A DNA stretch of 64,000 nucleotides from Gammaproteobacteria bacterium (lineage in GTDB: Bacteria > Pseudomonadota > Gammaproteobacteria > GRL18), in assembly GCA_015488755.1 (NCBI GenBank), contig WFNB01000120.1, positions 17,537-81,536 of the forward strand. Direction: 5' to 3'. The position numbers were made by a program, and so were the translations under genes. Below, one piece after another: positions 28,571-40,073 of the stretch. Numbering within the stretch: the stretch's first letter is position 1; every line of letters starts with the position of its first letter. The notes beneath the pieces were generated by a model. It was given only the letters and a program-made list of their open reading frames with translations. It searched no databases and was not told where the DNA came from.

Positions 28571-30277
28571 CTACTCTTTAGTGACACGATTTACTTCTTC
28601 TAAGCTGGTGATACCATCCATAACTTTTTTCAGCCCCGATTCTCTTAAGTCGGGTATGCCTTCTTTTTTTGCCTGATCAGCAAGGCCAATTGCATTCCCC
28701 CCTTCCATAATAATGCGACCCATGGCATCAGAAATTTTCATGACCTGATAGATGCCTACTCGTCCTTTATATCCAGCATTACAATTGGCACAACCGACAG
28801 GTTTGTATACAGTGAAGCCATCAGTAATATTTTTTTCAGTAAAACCTTCCTCTAACAAGGCTTCTTTTGGAATGTCATGGGGTTGCTTGCAATTTTCACA
28901 TAAGCGCCGAGCAAGGCGTTGTGCGATAATCAGACTGACAGCAGAGGCAATGTTATAAGGTGGAACCCCCATATTGACAAGACGTCCCAATGTTTGTGGA
29001 GCATCATTTGTGTGTAATGTTGATAGTACCATATGTCCAGTCTGTGCGGCTTTAATACCAATTTCAGCAGTTTCTAAATCACGTATTTCCCCGACCATAA
29101 CGATGTCAGGATCTTGGCGTAAAAATGAACGAAGGGCTGCTGCAAATGTTAGTCCGGTTTTAGGGTTTACATTAACCTGATTCACGCCAGGTAAGTTAAT
29201 TTCAGCTGGATCTTCAGCGGTTGAAATATTAACCTCTTCAGTATTTAAAATATTAAGCCCTGTGTACAGTGATACTGTTTTTCCTGAACCTGTTGGCCCT
29301 GTGACTAGGATCATGCCTTGGGGTTTCGATAAGGCATCCATATAAAGATCTTTTTGAAAGTCTTCATAGCCTAAAGCATCAATTCCTAGCTGTGCGCTGG
29401 TAGGATCCAATATCCGTAGAACTGCTTTTTCACCAAAAAGTGTTGGGCAGGTACTGACACGAAAGTCAATAGCTCTATTTTTAGAAATTTTTAAACGCAT
29501 TCGACCATCTTGAGGGATTCGACGTTCAGATATATCAAGCTGAGATAATACTTTGATACGAGCGAGTATACGAGGCGTCAGGCTAACAGGTGGTTTAGCA
29601 ACTTCTTGTAAGAGCCCATCTAAGCGTAAGCGTACTCGAAAGAATTTTTCGTAGGGTTCAAAGTGAATATCAGATGCGCCTTTGTTAATAGCGTCTAATA
29701 GTACTTTGTTAACAAATTTAACAACGGGCGCATCATCCTCATCAACCTTATCAGGATCCTTACTCCCGTTATCATCTTCGTAGTCTAAGTCTTCTAAATC
29801 ATCATCAAAACCAGACATACTGGTGTCAGCATCTGATAGAGCTTTATCAATTGCTTTTTCTAGCTTGCTTGCTTCAACGAGAATGGCTTCAGTGCTAAGA
29901 CCCGATTGAAATTTAATTTCATCAATGGCAGCAATATTTGTTGGGTCGGCAATGGCAATAAATAAACGAGACCCTCTTTTAAATATTGGTAAGGCACGGT
30001 GTTTGGTAACAAGAGTATCTTTTATGATATTAACCGTGTCTTTTTCAAACTCAGTAACAGAAATATCAAATAAGGGCGTGCCAAATTCCGTTGATGCAAG
30101 TGTGGCAACATCAATCGATTTTACAAGTCCTTTGCTTGTTATGTAATGTACAAATGGTTGCTTATCTTTTTTGGCTGCATCCAATGCCTCGAGTGCATCT
30201 TCTTCATTAATAAGGTTTTGCATGACAAGCTGCCGTGCAAGTCCTGTCAGTTGAGATGATTGCTGTGCTAAAACCAT
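28571..30277 (-). CDS. pilB: Type IV pilus extension ATPase PilB
   Basis: PilB is the hexameric ATPase that powers pilus extension. The 568-residue protein has an N-terminal MshEN-type domain (1-160), the Walker A motif GPTGSGKTVSLY, the Asp box and Walker B region QDPDIVMVGEIRDLETAEI, His box STLHTNDAPQTL and a zinc tetracysteine (CENCKQ and CANCNAGYKGR). An acidic linker (about 155-185, FDDDLEDLDYEDDNG) joins the domains. The major pilin is not in this window. Confidence 0.97.
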   Translation of the reverse strand: MVLAQQSSQLTGLARQLVMQNLINEEDALEALDAAKKDKQPFVHYITSKGLVKSIDVATLASTEFGTPLFDISVTEFEKDTVNIIKDTLVTKHRALPIFKRGSRLFIAIADPTNIAAIDEIKFQSGLSTEAILVEASKLEKAIDKALSDADTSMSGFDDDLEDLDYEDDNGSKDPDKVDEDDAPVVKFVNKVLLDAINKGASDIHFEPYEKFFRVRLRLDGLLQEVAKPPVSLTPRILARIKVLSQLDISERRIPQDGRMRLKISKNRAIDFRVSTCPTLFGEKAVLRILDPTSAQLGIDALGYEDFQKDLYMDALSKPQGMILVTGPTGSGKTVSLYTGLNILNTEEVNISTAEDPAEINLPGVNQVNVNPKTGLTFAAALRSFLRQDPDIVMVGEIRDLETAEIGIKAAQTGHMVLSTLHTNDAPQTLGRLVNMGVPPYNIASAVSLIIAQRLARRLCENCKQPHDIPKEALLEEGFTEKNITDGFTVYKPVGCANCNAGYKGRVGIYQVMKISDAMGRIIMEGGNAIGLADQAKKEGIPDLRESGLKKVMDGITSLEEVNRVTKE

Positions 30278-30597
30278 AATCGATAATTCTTCTTTTGAGT
30301 GAATGAAGTTCTTATATTTACTGCTGAGTACGCCATAGTTACAATTGTATTTTAGTACGTACTTTAATTATAGCCAAAAAAGTATTGTTTTTTCTCAATA
30401 AAATTCTAAAAATGAGATACGTTTCAATAAATAAAAGCTTATTTTGTTACAAATCCAAAATAAGTATTATCAACAATAATTGTTCGTTTGTATTATTGGA
30501 CAAGTTACAATCCTTACATAAGATATACTGATAAGAATAATGTTGCAAATATTAGAGCTAAGCAGTTGATTTTTTTTTTAGAAAGGCACAAAAATGA
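30278..30597. other. Gap between pilB and tRNA-Leu with two hairpins
   Basis: This AT-rich gap upstream of pilB holds no gene. It has two inverted repeats: CTTATTTTG at 30438-30446 with CAAAATAAG at 30456-30464 (9-bp stem), and CAATAAT at 30474-30480 with ATTATTG at 30492-30498. Either could slow transcription coming from the tRNA on the reverse strand. The pilB promoter should be here, but no clear -35/-10 pair is visible. Confidence 0.5.
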
Positions 30598-30684
30598 TGG
30601 TAGCCGAGGACGGACTCGAACCGTCACGCTGTTGCCAGCACCGGATTTTGAATCCGGCGTGTCTACCAATTCCACCACTCGGCC
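30598..30684 (-). tRNA. tRNA-Leu (anticodon CAA)
   Basis: The reverse strand folds as an 87-base class II tRNA with encoded CCA end (30598-30600). The acceptor stem pairs GGCCGAG with CTCGGCT, the anticodon stem CCGGA/TCCGG encloses loop TTCAAAA with anticodon CAA (reading UUG), there is a long variable arm, and the T arm has GGTTCGAGTCC. A G-T wobble closes the first acceptor pair. Confidence 0.96.
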
Positions 30685-30716
30685 ATAGAGAAATGTTTTT
30701 AGAAATTGGAAGCATC

Positions 30717-30744
30717 ATTATAGGGATTTTTAAGAAACTGACAA
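30717..30744 (-). promoter_or_regulatory. Promoter of tRNA-Leu
   Basis: On the reverse strand a -35 TTGTCA (30744-30739), a 16-base spacer and a perfect -10 TATAAT (30722-30717) lie about 33 bases before the tRNA 5' end, giving a start near 30710. Confidence 0.75.
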
Positions 30745-30827
30745 GTTTTTTCTTTTTTTATTGAAACTGATTAAAAAATACCGTGGAATAATGCTCTGTG
30801 CTCTTATCTTTGGTAGAATGCCCCGCT

Positions 30828-33013
<2,186 letters not shown>

Positions 33014-33095
33014 GTATCTTAGTTATATGGCTATCCCCATAAAAGTTAATCAAGGGCTAACATTCCAAAGTCCCTTGAATTTATGTCATAATAGC

Positions 33096-33126
33096 GCCAC
33101 TTATACTTTTTAGTGGCTGTTTTTTT
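33096..33126 (+). terminator. Terminator between tgt and yajC
   Basis: A 6-bp stem (GCCACT at 33096-33101, AGTGGC at 33112-33117) with a 10-base loop and a T-run. The stem is short, so read-through into yajC is likely in part. Confidence 0.6.
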
Positions 33127-33187
33127 AGCAGAATTTCTTAGTAGAAATAGCACAGCACATATTTATTGCAATAATTGAGGATACACA

Positions 33188-33523
33188 ATGAGTTTTTTTA
33201 TAGAAGATGCCATGGCAGCGGGTGCAGGACCATCAGCGCCAGATATGATTTCACAACTACTGGTTTTTGGTGGTATTTTTGTTATTTTTTATTTGCTGTT
33301 TATTCGGCCACAAAATAAAAAAATGAAAGAACATCAGGAAATGGTTAATGCTCTGGCCAAGGGTGATGAAGTTGTGACCAATGGTGGTGTATTAGGTAAG
33401 GTGGTAGGCCTACATGATAGCTTTGTGACACTCGAAGTAGCTCTAGATATAAAACTTAATGTACAACGCTCTGCTATTGGTGCTATTCAGCCTAAAGGTA
33501 CCATTAAGGGTCTTAAAAGCTGA
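33188..33523 (+). CDS. yajC: SecDF-YajC accessory protein YajC
   Basis: YajC is a small inner-membrane protein of the SecDF-YajC complex that enhances protein export. The 111-residue product has one membrane helix (about residues 20-40), the family motif FYLLFIRPQNKKMKEHQEM and the DEVVTNGGVLGKV beta domain. A TTGAGG ribosome site precedes the ATG. It is 99 bases before secD. Confidence 0.96.
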   Translation: MSFFIEDAMAAGAGPSAPDMISQLLVFGGIFVIFYLLFIRPQNKKMKEHQEMVNALAKGDEVVTNGGVLGKVVGLHDSFVTLEVALDIKLNVQRSAIGAIQPKGTIKGLKS

Positions 33524-33622
33524 TCCCTCTTTCACTTACTATTTAACTATATCTCTAGATATGATTTATTAAAATAGCCTAGGCTATTGTGGTCTTATTT
33601 AGAGTCTACAAAAAGAAAAATT

Positions 33623-35542
33623 ATGCTTAATCATTATCCTCTCTGGAAGTACCTACTGATCGTATTTATTGTTACGCTCAGTGCTTTTTATGCCTTACCA
33701 AATATCTATGGCGAAGATCCGGCCTTACAAATTGCTGCCTCTGCTCGTGATGTGACGATAGATGAAAAAACATTGGTGCGGATTTCAACCTTGTTTGATA
33801 AGCAAGGTCTAAAATATCGTAATGCCAAATTGTCTGATACCGGTTTGTTATTTCGCTTTAGTAATAAAGATGATCAAAATAAGGCCAAAATATTAGCAGA
33901 GAAAACATTAGGTGATGATTATGCGATTGCATTGAATCTAGCCACCGCAACGCCCCAATGGTTATTAAATATGAATGCTCAGCCTATGTACTTAGGGCTT
34001 GATTTGCGAGGTGGTGTTTATTTCTTAATGCAAGTGGATATGGATGCAGCCGTTATAAAATCTGTAAATACCTTTGTTAGTGATTCACGAACGATTTTAC
34101 GTAAGGCAAAAGTACGCTATTTAGGTAGTAAACGAGTCAACAATACAATTATTTTGCGCTTTAAAACAGAAACCTTACGGGAGCAAGGTCTTACGATTCT
34201 AAAGCGTGAAATGCGAGACTTGTCATTTAAAGAAAAAAATAGTGATAACAGCTTTGTTTTACAGGGTAGTTTGAGTCCAGCAAAATTAAAAGAGTTAAAA
34301 TTATTTGCCTTAAACCAGAATATTACCACATTGAGAAAACGTATTGATGAAAAATTTCATGGCTTAGTTGAACCCATTATTCAGCAACAAGGCGATGACC
34401 GTATTGTTATTCAATTACCAGGTATTCAAGATACGGCGGGTGCAAAAGATATTTTAGGTGCAACTGCGACACTAGAATATCGCGCAGTTGATGAAGAACA
34501 TACAGTAGAGCAAGCATTAAATGGCCGAGTTCCAGCGGGCTCAAGGATTTATTATACCCGTGAACGACATGAGGCTAAGCGTGTTATTCCTTCTGTTCCC
34601 GTATTATTGAAAAAACGTGTTATTGTAACAGGTGAACATGTAACTAATGCTCAAGCAGGTATTGATCCTGATAGTGGTGGTGCTAAAGTTAATGTTTCTC
34701 TAGATAGTTATGGTGGTAAGCGCATGGGGGCTTTCACTAAGGAAAATGTTGGCAAGCGCATGGCTGTTGTTTACCTTGAAACTAAGCAAGAAACAGTAAA
34801 AGATAAAAATGGCATCACTCTTAAGGACAAAGAGGGTAAGCCTGTTATTAAACGCCATACCACCGAAGAAGTGATTAGCAATGCGGTTATCCGTGGTCAT
34901 TTTTCTAATCGTTTTGAAACGACGGGTTTGGATAGTGTACAAGAAGCGAATGATTTATCGTTGCTACTTAGAGCAGGGGCATTGGCTGCACCGGTCTATA
35001 TTATTGAAGAACGTACGATTGGCCCAAGTCTGGGACAAGACAATATTAATAAAGGCTTTATGTCGGTCATTATCGGTTTTGTTGCGGTACTGTTTTTTAT
35101 GGCGTTCTGGTATCGTAAATTTGGCATGATTGCTAATTTGGCTCTTGGTTTAAATCTAGTTATTATTGTTGCGGTTTTATCTTTATTGCAAGCGACTCTA
35201 ACTTTGCCGGGTATTGCGGGTATTGTCTTAACCGTTGGTATGGCTGTGGATGCTAATGTGTTAATTTTTGAGCGTATTAGAGAAGAATTGCGTAATGGTA
35301 ATTCACCTCAGAATAGTATTCATGCAGGCTACGAAAAGGCATTAATGACCATTGCAGATGCGAATATCACTACATTGATTGCCGCTTTTGTCCTTTTTGT
35401 TGTTGGTACGGGGCCAGTTAAAGGCTTTGCTGTGACCTTGTCTATTGGTATTGCAACCTCAATGTTTACGGCCATTATGGTCACTCGTGCTGTGGTCAAT
35501 CTCCTATATGGTGGTAAGCGTATAAAGGAAGTTTCCATTTAG
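33623..35542 (+). CDS. secD: Protein translocase subunit SecD
   Basis: SecD uses the proton gradient to pull exported proteins out of the Sec channel. The 639-residue product has an N-terminal helix, a large periplasmic region with the conserved LGLDLRGGVYFLMQVD motif, and a C-terminal five-helix RND domain containing GMAVDANVLIFERIREELRNG. ATG 33623 is chosen; a TTG at 33587 has no support. The ribosome site is weak. Confidence 0.97.
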   Translation: MLNHYPLWKYLLIVFIVTLSAFYALPNIYGEDPALQIAASARDVTIDEKTLVRISTLFDKQGLKYRNAKLSDTGLLFRFSNKDDQNKAKILAEKTLGDDYAIALNLATATPQWLLNMNAQPMYLGLDLRGGVYFLMQVDMDAAVIKSVNTFVSDSRTILRKAKVRYLGSKRVNNTIILRFKTETLREQGLTILKREMRDLSFKEKNSDNSFVLQGSLSPAKLKELKLFALNQNITTLRKRIDEKFHGLVEPIIQQQGDDRIVIQLPGIQDTAGAKDILGATATLEYRAVDEEHTVEQALNGRVPAGSRIYYTRERHEAKRVIPSVPVLLKKRVIVTGEHVTNAQAGIDPDSGGAKVNVSLDSYGGKRMGAFTKENVGKRMAVVYLETKQETVKDKNGITLKDKEGKPVIKRHTTEEVISNAVIRGHFSNRFETTGLDSVQEANDLSLLLRAGALAAPVYIIEERTIGPSLGQDNINKGFMSVIIGFVAVLFFMAFWYRKFGMIANLALGLNLVIIVAVLSLLQATLTLPGIAGIVLTVGMAVDANVLIFERIREELRNGNSPQNSIHAGYEKALMTIADANITTLIAAFVLFVVGTGPVKGFAVTLSIGIATSMFTAIMVTRAVVNLLYGGKRIKEVSI

Positions 35543-35615
35543 TTACAAGTTAAAATAAGCTTGTTAAATCATTTATATTTTTTAGAGTAAACAGAGCGGT
35601 GGCTCAAGAGAAATT

Positions 35616-36557
35616 ATGCAGATATTTACAGATACGCACATGAAATTTATGTCACATCGCAAACTAGCGATGATATGTTCCATTAGTTTGATTGTCATCT
35701 CACTGACATCCCTAGCTTTTCGTGGTTTGCAATTTGGTTTGGATTTTACGGGAGGAACTTTGCTTGAAGTGGCTTATCCCAAAGAAGTACAACTTGATCC
35801 CATTCGTAAGCAACTCCATAATAATGGTTTTGAAGATGCAGTGATACAATACTTTGGTTCAAACAAAGAGGTCTTAATCCGTGTTGCTCCCAAAGATGGG
35901 GTTCCTAATGCTACGATTTCAACTCAATTGCTCGACTTGTTAAAAGCGAAAAATGCAGAGGTAGAAAAACGTCGTATTGAGTTTGTTGGTCCTCAAGTGG
36001 GTGAAGAGCTGACTGAAACAGGTGGTATTGCCATGTTAGCAGCTCTATTCTGTATCCTTATTTACGTGGCCTTGCGTTTTGAATATCGCTTTGCTCTGGG
36101 TTCAGTCGGTGCTCTGGCGCACGATGTCATTATTGTCTTAGGTTTGTTTTCTGTTTTTGGTATTGAATTTGATCTAACGGTTTTGGCGGCGGTTCTGGCG
36201 GTTATTGGTTATTCTCTTAATGATACCATTGTGGTCTTTGACCGTATTCGAGAAAATTTTCGTAGGATCCGTAAAGGTGATGCGATTGATGTCATTGATA
36301 CCTCTCTTAATGAGACTTTATCCAGAACAATTATCACTTCATTAACCACTATATTGGTATTGGTTGCCTTGTTTGTTTTTGGTGGTAAACTAATTCATGG
36401 CTTTGCTACAGCGCTACTAACCGGTGTTTTTGTAGGTACATACTCTTCCATTTACGTTGCCAGTTCAGTCCTAGTTGCCATGGGGATCAGTAAAGAAGAT
36501 TTGGCTCCAGTAAAACAAGAGGGTGGACAAGAAGAAGAGGTTTACGAAGAAGTGTAA
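35616..36557 (+). CDS. secF: Protein translocase subunit SecF
   Basis: SecF partners SecD in proton-driven export. The 313-residue protein has the FGLDFTGGTLLEVAYP motif after the first helix, the RND-type helices, and GYSLNDTIVVFDRIRENFR. It follows secD by 73 bases and has a normal length. The Glu-rich tail (GGQEEEVYEEV) is cytoplasmic. It ends 78 bases before the convergent suhB. Confidence 0.97.
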   Translation: MQIFTDTHMKFMSHRKLAMICSISLIVISLTSLAFRGLQFGLDFTGGTLLEVAYPKEVQLDPIRKQLHNNGFEDAVIQYFGSNKEVLIRVAPKDGVPNATISTQLLDLLKAKNAEVEKRRIEFVGPQVGEELTETGGIAMLAALFCILIYVALRFEYRFALGSVGALAHDVIIVLGLFSVFGIEFDLTVLAAVLAVIGYSLNDTIVVFDRIRENFRRIRKGDAIDVIDTSLNETLSRTIITSLTTILVLVALFVFGGKLIHGFATALLTGVFVGTYSSIYVASSVLVAMGISKEDLAPVKQEGGQEEEVYEEV

Positions 36558-36634
36558 TCTAAATTTAGCTGCTAAGGATATCCCGAGACTTTTTTGTAGC
36601 TAGGTCAGTAGGGTATCCTATACCAGTTATGCTC

Positions 36635-37435
36635 TTAACGGGCTAATTCTGAGCTAAGGTGAGGCGTAATTGTTTGCAGGATTTCTTTAAATACTTTAGG
36701 CGTTCCAGCAACGACATTGCCTGTTTTAAGAAAATCATCACCGCCTGAAAAGTCGCCAACCAACCCACCTGCTTCTCTAACTAATAATGCACCAGCGGCC
36801 ATGTCCCAGTCATTTAGGGCAATTTCCCAAAAACCATCCATGCGCCCAGCTGCCACATAAGCTAAATCCAACGCTGCGGAGCCGGGTCTTCTAATACCAG
36901 CAGTCATAGGAAATAAGGCCTTAAATGTCTCCATATAGGTATCTAGATGCTGTTGTTCTTTAAATGGAAAACCAGTGCCCAGTAATGCACCTTCCAGCTT
37001 CTTTTGTTTAGAAACTCGAATTCGGCGATCATTAAGCATTGCCCCTTCACCACGGCTGGCGGTAAATAATTCCTGATTGATAGGGTTAAAAACAACACCT
37101 TGAGACAAACGACCATTTTGTTTAAAGGCAATAGACACGGCAAATTGTGGAAAACCATGTAGGAAATTAGTTGTGCCATCAAGAGGATCGATGATCCATT
37201 GAAAGTTTTCATTGCCAGCAAGCTCACCATTTTCTTCTGCTTTAATTGCATGATCAGGATAGGCTTTTCTTATAATATCGATAATAGCCATTTCTGCCTG
37301 ACGATCCACATCGCTGACAAAATCATTAGCACCTTTGGTGGTGACTTTTAAATTGTCCACTTTATCCATAGAACGGTATATGACGGTGCCTGCTGCGCGG
37401 GCAGCACGAACGGCGATAGTAAGCATAGGATGCAT
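36635..37435 (-). CDS. suhB: Inositol monophosphatase family protein SuhB
   Basis: SuhB is a magnesium-dependent inositol monophosphatase that in E. coli also joins the rRNA antitermination complex. The 266-residue product shows the metal ligands: KAEENGE and WIIDPLDGTTNFLHG, and the C-terminal LNDWDMAAGALLVREAGG motif. It is transcribed divergently from trmJ, as in most gammaproteobacteria, with 130 bases between the start codons. Confidence 0.95.
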   Translation of the reverse strand: MHPMLTIAVRAARAAGTVIYRSMDKVDNLKVTTKGANDFVSDVDRQAEMAIIDIIRKAYPDHAIKAEENGELAGNENFQWIIDPLDGTTNFLHGFPQFAVSIAFKQNGRLSQGVVFNPINQELFTASRGEGAMLNDRRIRVSKQKKLEGALLGTGFPFKEQQHLDTYMETFKALFPMTAGIRRPGSAALDLAYVAAGRMDGFWEIALNDWDMAAGALLVREAGGLVGDFSGGDDFLKTGNVVAGTPKVFKEILQTITPHLSSELAR

Positions 37436-37565
37436 TTGAGAATTCCCATAAAAAACGTAAGTTAAAAATTAAAGAGCAAGTAAACAGAGCATTATAACCT
37501 AGATTCGCCTAAGAAGTGCATGTTAAAATTGAATTAAATTAATATAAATATGAATAAGGTATTCG

Positions 37566-38294
37566 ATGAACGTAGACTCAATTCGTGTTGTGATGATCAA
37601 CACCTCCCATCCTGGCAATATCGGTGCTGCGGCAAGAGTAATGAAAAATATGGGCTTAATGCGACTGTATTTGGTTGAGCCAAAACATTTTCCAAATTAT
37701 GAAGCAACCGCTATGGCTTCTGGAGCAGATGACTTGCTGTTAAAGGCAAAGGTGTGCTCGTCACTTGAAGAAGCACTAGAGGGCTGTCACTTAGTTCTTG
37801 GTACGACTGCAAGAGAGCGAAAACTGCAACATGAGTTTATTGATGCTCGTGAGGCAGGTGTATTGGCCATGAAGGAAGCTAGTACACAGGAAGTTGCTTT
37901 GGTGTTTGGTCGAGAACGCACGGGTTTGACCAATGAAGAAGTGGGGCTTTGTCATAAATTAATCAATATACCGACAAATCCAGACTATCAATCACTCAAT
38001 GTTGCCTCTGCGGTACAAATTGTGACCTATGAAATTATGATGGCTATGGGAGGATTTAAAAAGCAAGCAGAAAAAGATTCTGATAATAGTATCGACTATG
38101 CTTCCAGTGATAATATGGAACGTTTCTATCAACATTTACAGGAGACATTGGTTGAGATTGATTTTCTGCATCTTGAACAGTCACCCCAATTGATGCCTAA
38201 ATTAAGGAATATTTATAATCGAGCACGTTTGAAACAAGAAGAGGTAAATATTTTACGAGGTATTTTAAATAAGACTCAAAAACAGGGTGTGTAG
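37566..38294 (+). CDS. trmJ: tRNA (cytidine/uridine-2'-O-)-methyltransferase TrmJ
   Basis: TrmJ methylates the ribose of residue 32 in tRNAs. The 242-residue SPOUT protein has the N-terminal core MINTSHPGNIGAAARVMKNMG and knot motifs VFGRERTGLTNEEV and IPTNPDYQSLNVASAVQ. The C-terminal part is helical. It precedes cysE and the isc genes, the standard order. Confidence 0.96.
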   Translation: MNVDSIRVVMINTSHPGNIGAAARVMKNMGLMRLYLVEPKHFPNYEATAMASGADDLLLKAKVCSSLEEALEGCHLVLGTTARERKLQHEFIDAREAGVLAMKEASTQEVALVFGRERTGLTNEEVGLCHKLINIPTNPDYQSLNVASAVQIVTYEIMMAMGGFKKQAEKDSDNSIDYASSDNMERFYQHLQETLVEIDFLHLEQSPQLMPKLRNIYNRARLKQEEVNILRGILNKTQKQGV

Positions 38295-38531
38295 AGTATC
38301 TTTGTCTATTAGTTAAGTTGTTTTTGATTTTTATCGCTTTTAGCCTGTTATTTATGATTGAGAGTTTGTCTATTTCCTAGTAAAATGCCCAGTCTTTAAT
38401 TTTCATTAGTATCTTGTTGTGAGAGTGATAGTATTGTAAATGAATGCGAAATGCATTGTAGCAAGACAAAAATAATTACTATAAAAAGCCGCTTAAACCT
38501 AATTAAAATATGATAATGATGGGTATACACA

Positions 38532-39446
38532 ATGTTTGACCACCTAAAGGAAGATATTCTTTGTGTCTTTGATCGTGATCCTGCTGCCCGAAATTATTTT
38601 GAGGTATTAAGTACTTATCCAGGCGTTCATGCCATGATGTTTTATCGCATGAATCATAAGTTATGGCACTGGGGGTTTCGCTGGTTGGCAAGATTTTTTT
38701 CTGCCACAGCAAGAGTTTTTACTGGTATTGAAATTCACCCAGGTGCTACTATCGGACGACGTTTTTTTATTGATCATGGTATGGGGGTTGTTATTGGTGA
38801 AACGACTATTATTGGCGATGACTGTACGCTATATCATGGTGTCACTTTGGGTGGGACATCATGGAATAAAGGCAAGCGCCATCCTACCCTAGGTAATGAT
38901 GTGGTGGTTGGTGCCGGGGCTAAAGTGCTTGGCCCTATTACCTTAGCCGATGGGGCTCGTGTGGGCTCTAATGCTGTGGTTGTTAAAGATGTGCCTGCCT
39001 CTTGTACGGTTGTAGGCATACCGGGGCGATTAATTAGTGCCGACAAAAAGCCCAAACCTGAGAGTTCGCCTAATGATGAAAAACGTGAGCATATGGCTAA
39101 AAAAATAGGCTTTGATGCCTATGGTACTTCCAGCGAAATGCCTGATCCCGTTGCTCATGCGATTAATTGTATGCTGGATCATATGCATTCGGTGGATGAT
39201 AAATTAGACAAAATGTGTACGGCAATTCGCTCCATTGATGCAGAGTTTCCTGAAATTACAATTCCCGATGTACATTTTTGTGAAGTGACCTTACTGGATG
39301 ATCATCAAGCTTGTCCGGCACAGGATATTTGTAGCAGCTCAGCTAATAATCAAACAGACGGGGACGTCAATGAAGTACATATTGATGTTAAAATTCCTGT
39401 TCGAGCAAATGCTGAGTCAGCAAACTCAAGCAAGACAGAATCATAA
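38532..39446 (+). CDS. cysE: Serine O-acetyltransferase CysE/EpsC type
   Basis: This enzyme makes O-acetylserine for cysteine synthesis. The acetyltransferase core is in residues 1-175, with an N-terminal helical part, the catalytic His in [13 protein letters not shown] and hexapeptide repeats ([34 protein letters not shown]). The 304-residue protein has an extra 130-residue tail with cysteines ([20 protein letters not shown]) that is not part of the catalytic domain and that I do not recognise. Placement before iscR fits cysteine as sulfur donor to IscS. Confidence 0.92.
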   Translation: MFDHLKEDILCVFDRDPAARNYFEVLSTYPGVHAMMFYRMNHKLWHWGFRWLARFFSATARVFTGIEIHPGATIGRRFFIDHGMGVVIGETTIIGDDCTLYHGVTLGGTSWNKGKRHPTLGNDVVVGAGAKVLGPITLADGARVGSNAVVVKDVPASCTVVGIPGRLISADKKPKPESSPNDEKREHMAKKIGFDAYGTSSEMPDPVAHAINCMLDHMHSVDDKLDKMCTAIRSIDAEFPEITIPDVHFCEVTLLDDHQACPAQDICSSSANNQTDGDVNEVHIDVKIPVRANAESANSSKTES

Positions 39447-39448
39447 TA

Positions 39449-39481
39449 ATACTTGACTAAAATGCTTGGTTTTTTTAAGAT
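39449..39481 (+). promoter_or_regulatory. isc promoter with IscR type 1 site
   Basis: A strong sigma70 promoter is visible: TTGACT at 39453-39458, a 17-base spacer and TAAGAT at 39476-39481. The sequence at 39449-39473 matches the type 1 IscR-binding site well in its left half (ATACTTGACT) and poorly in its right half, and covers the -35 box, as in E. coli where IscR represses its own operon. Confidence 0.68.
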
Positions 39482-39514
39482 AGGGGCATATTATCTTAAA
39501 AACAGGAATTAAAC

Positions 39515-39991
39515 ATGAGATTGACTACAAAAGGGCGTTATGCAGTAACGGCAATGTTAGACTTGGCTATTCACTATGATCAAGGCTCAATTACTTTATC
39601 TGATATTTCTCAGCGTCAGGAAATCTCACTTTCTTATCTGGAACAATTATTTTCTAAGCTGAGAAAAAATGAGTTAGTTAATAGTGCTAGAGGTCCAGGT
39701 GGTGGCTACCGTCTGAGTCGTCCTGCTAACGAAGTGGCTGTAGCAGAAATTATTGCCGCTGTTGATGAAACAGTGGATGCGACACGGTGTAAACGAAAAG
39801 GCAATTGTCAGCACGCTGAGCGATGCTTAACTCATGATCTTTGGTGTGACCTTAGCGATCAAATTTTTAATTTTTTAGCCAATATTTCACTGGGTAGCCT
39901 AGTAGACAAGCAAGGCGTTCAAGATGTTGCACGACGTCAAGACAACTCCTTACCTGCCGATGCAGGTTTAGATGAGTCTTGCGTAGCATAA
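39515..39991 (+). CDS. iscR: Iron-sulfur cluster regulator IscR
   Basis: IscR is an Rrf2-type regulator that senses the cell's Fe-S state. The 158-residue product has the winged helix [35 protein letters not shown], and cluster ligands Cys92, Cys98, Cys104 and His107, identical in position to the E. coli protein. The following tail is acidic and variable. It is the first gene of a complete isc operon and is predicted to repress it through the site at 39449. Confidence 0.97.
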   Translation: MRLTTKGRYAVTAMLDLAIHYDQGSITLSDISQRQEISLSYLEQLFSKLRKNELVNSARGPGGGYRLSRPANEVAVAEIIAAVDETVDATRCKRKGNCQHAERCLTHDLWCDLSDQIFNFLANISLGSLVDKQGVQDVARRQDNSLPADAGLDESCVA

Positions 39992-40073
39992 ATTTATTAT
40001 TTAAGAAAAATGTTGCAATATAATAAGTTATGTAACTTTCATTGATTGTGACAAACTGGAATAGGAATCATTA

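Noticed and set aside
30488..30688. Forward open frame of 66 codons over the tRNA gene
   Set aside because: It is the antisense translation of tRNA-Leu(CAA) and has no ribosome site; the tRNA fold on the reverse strand explains the sequence.
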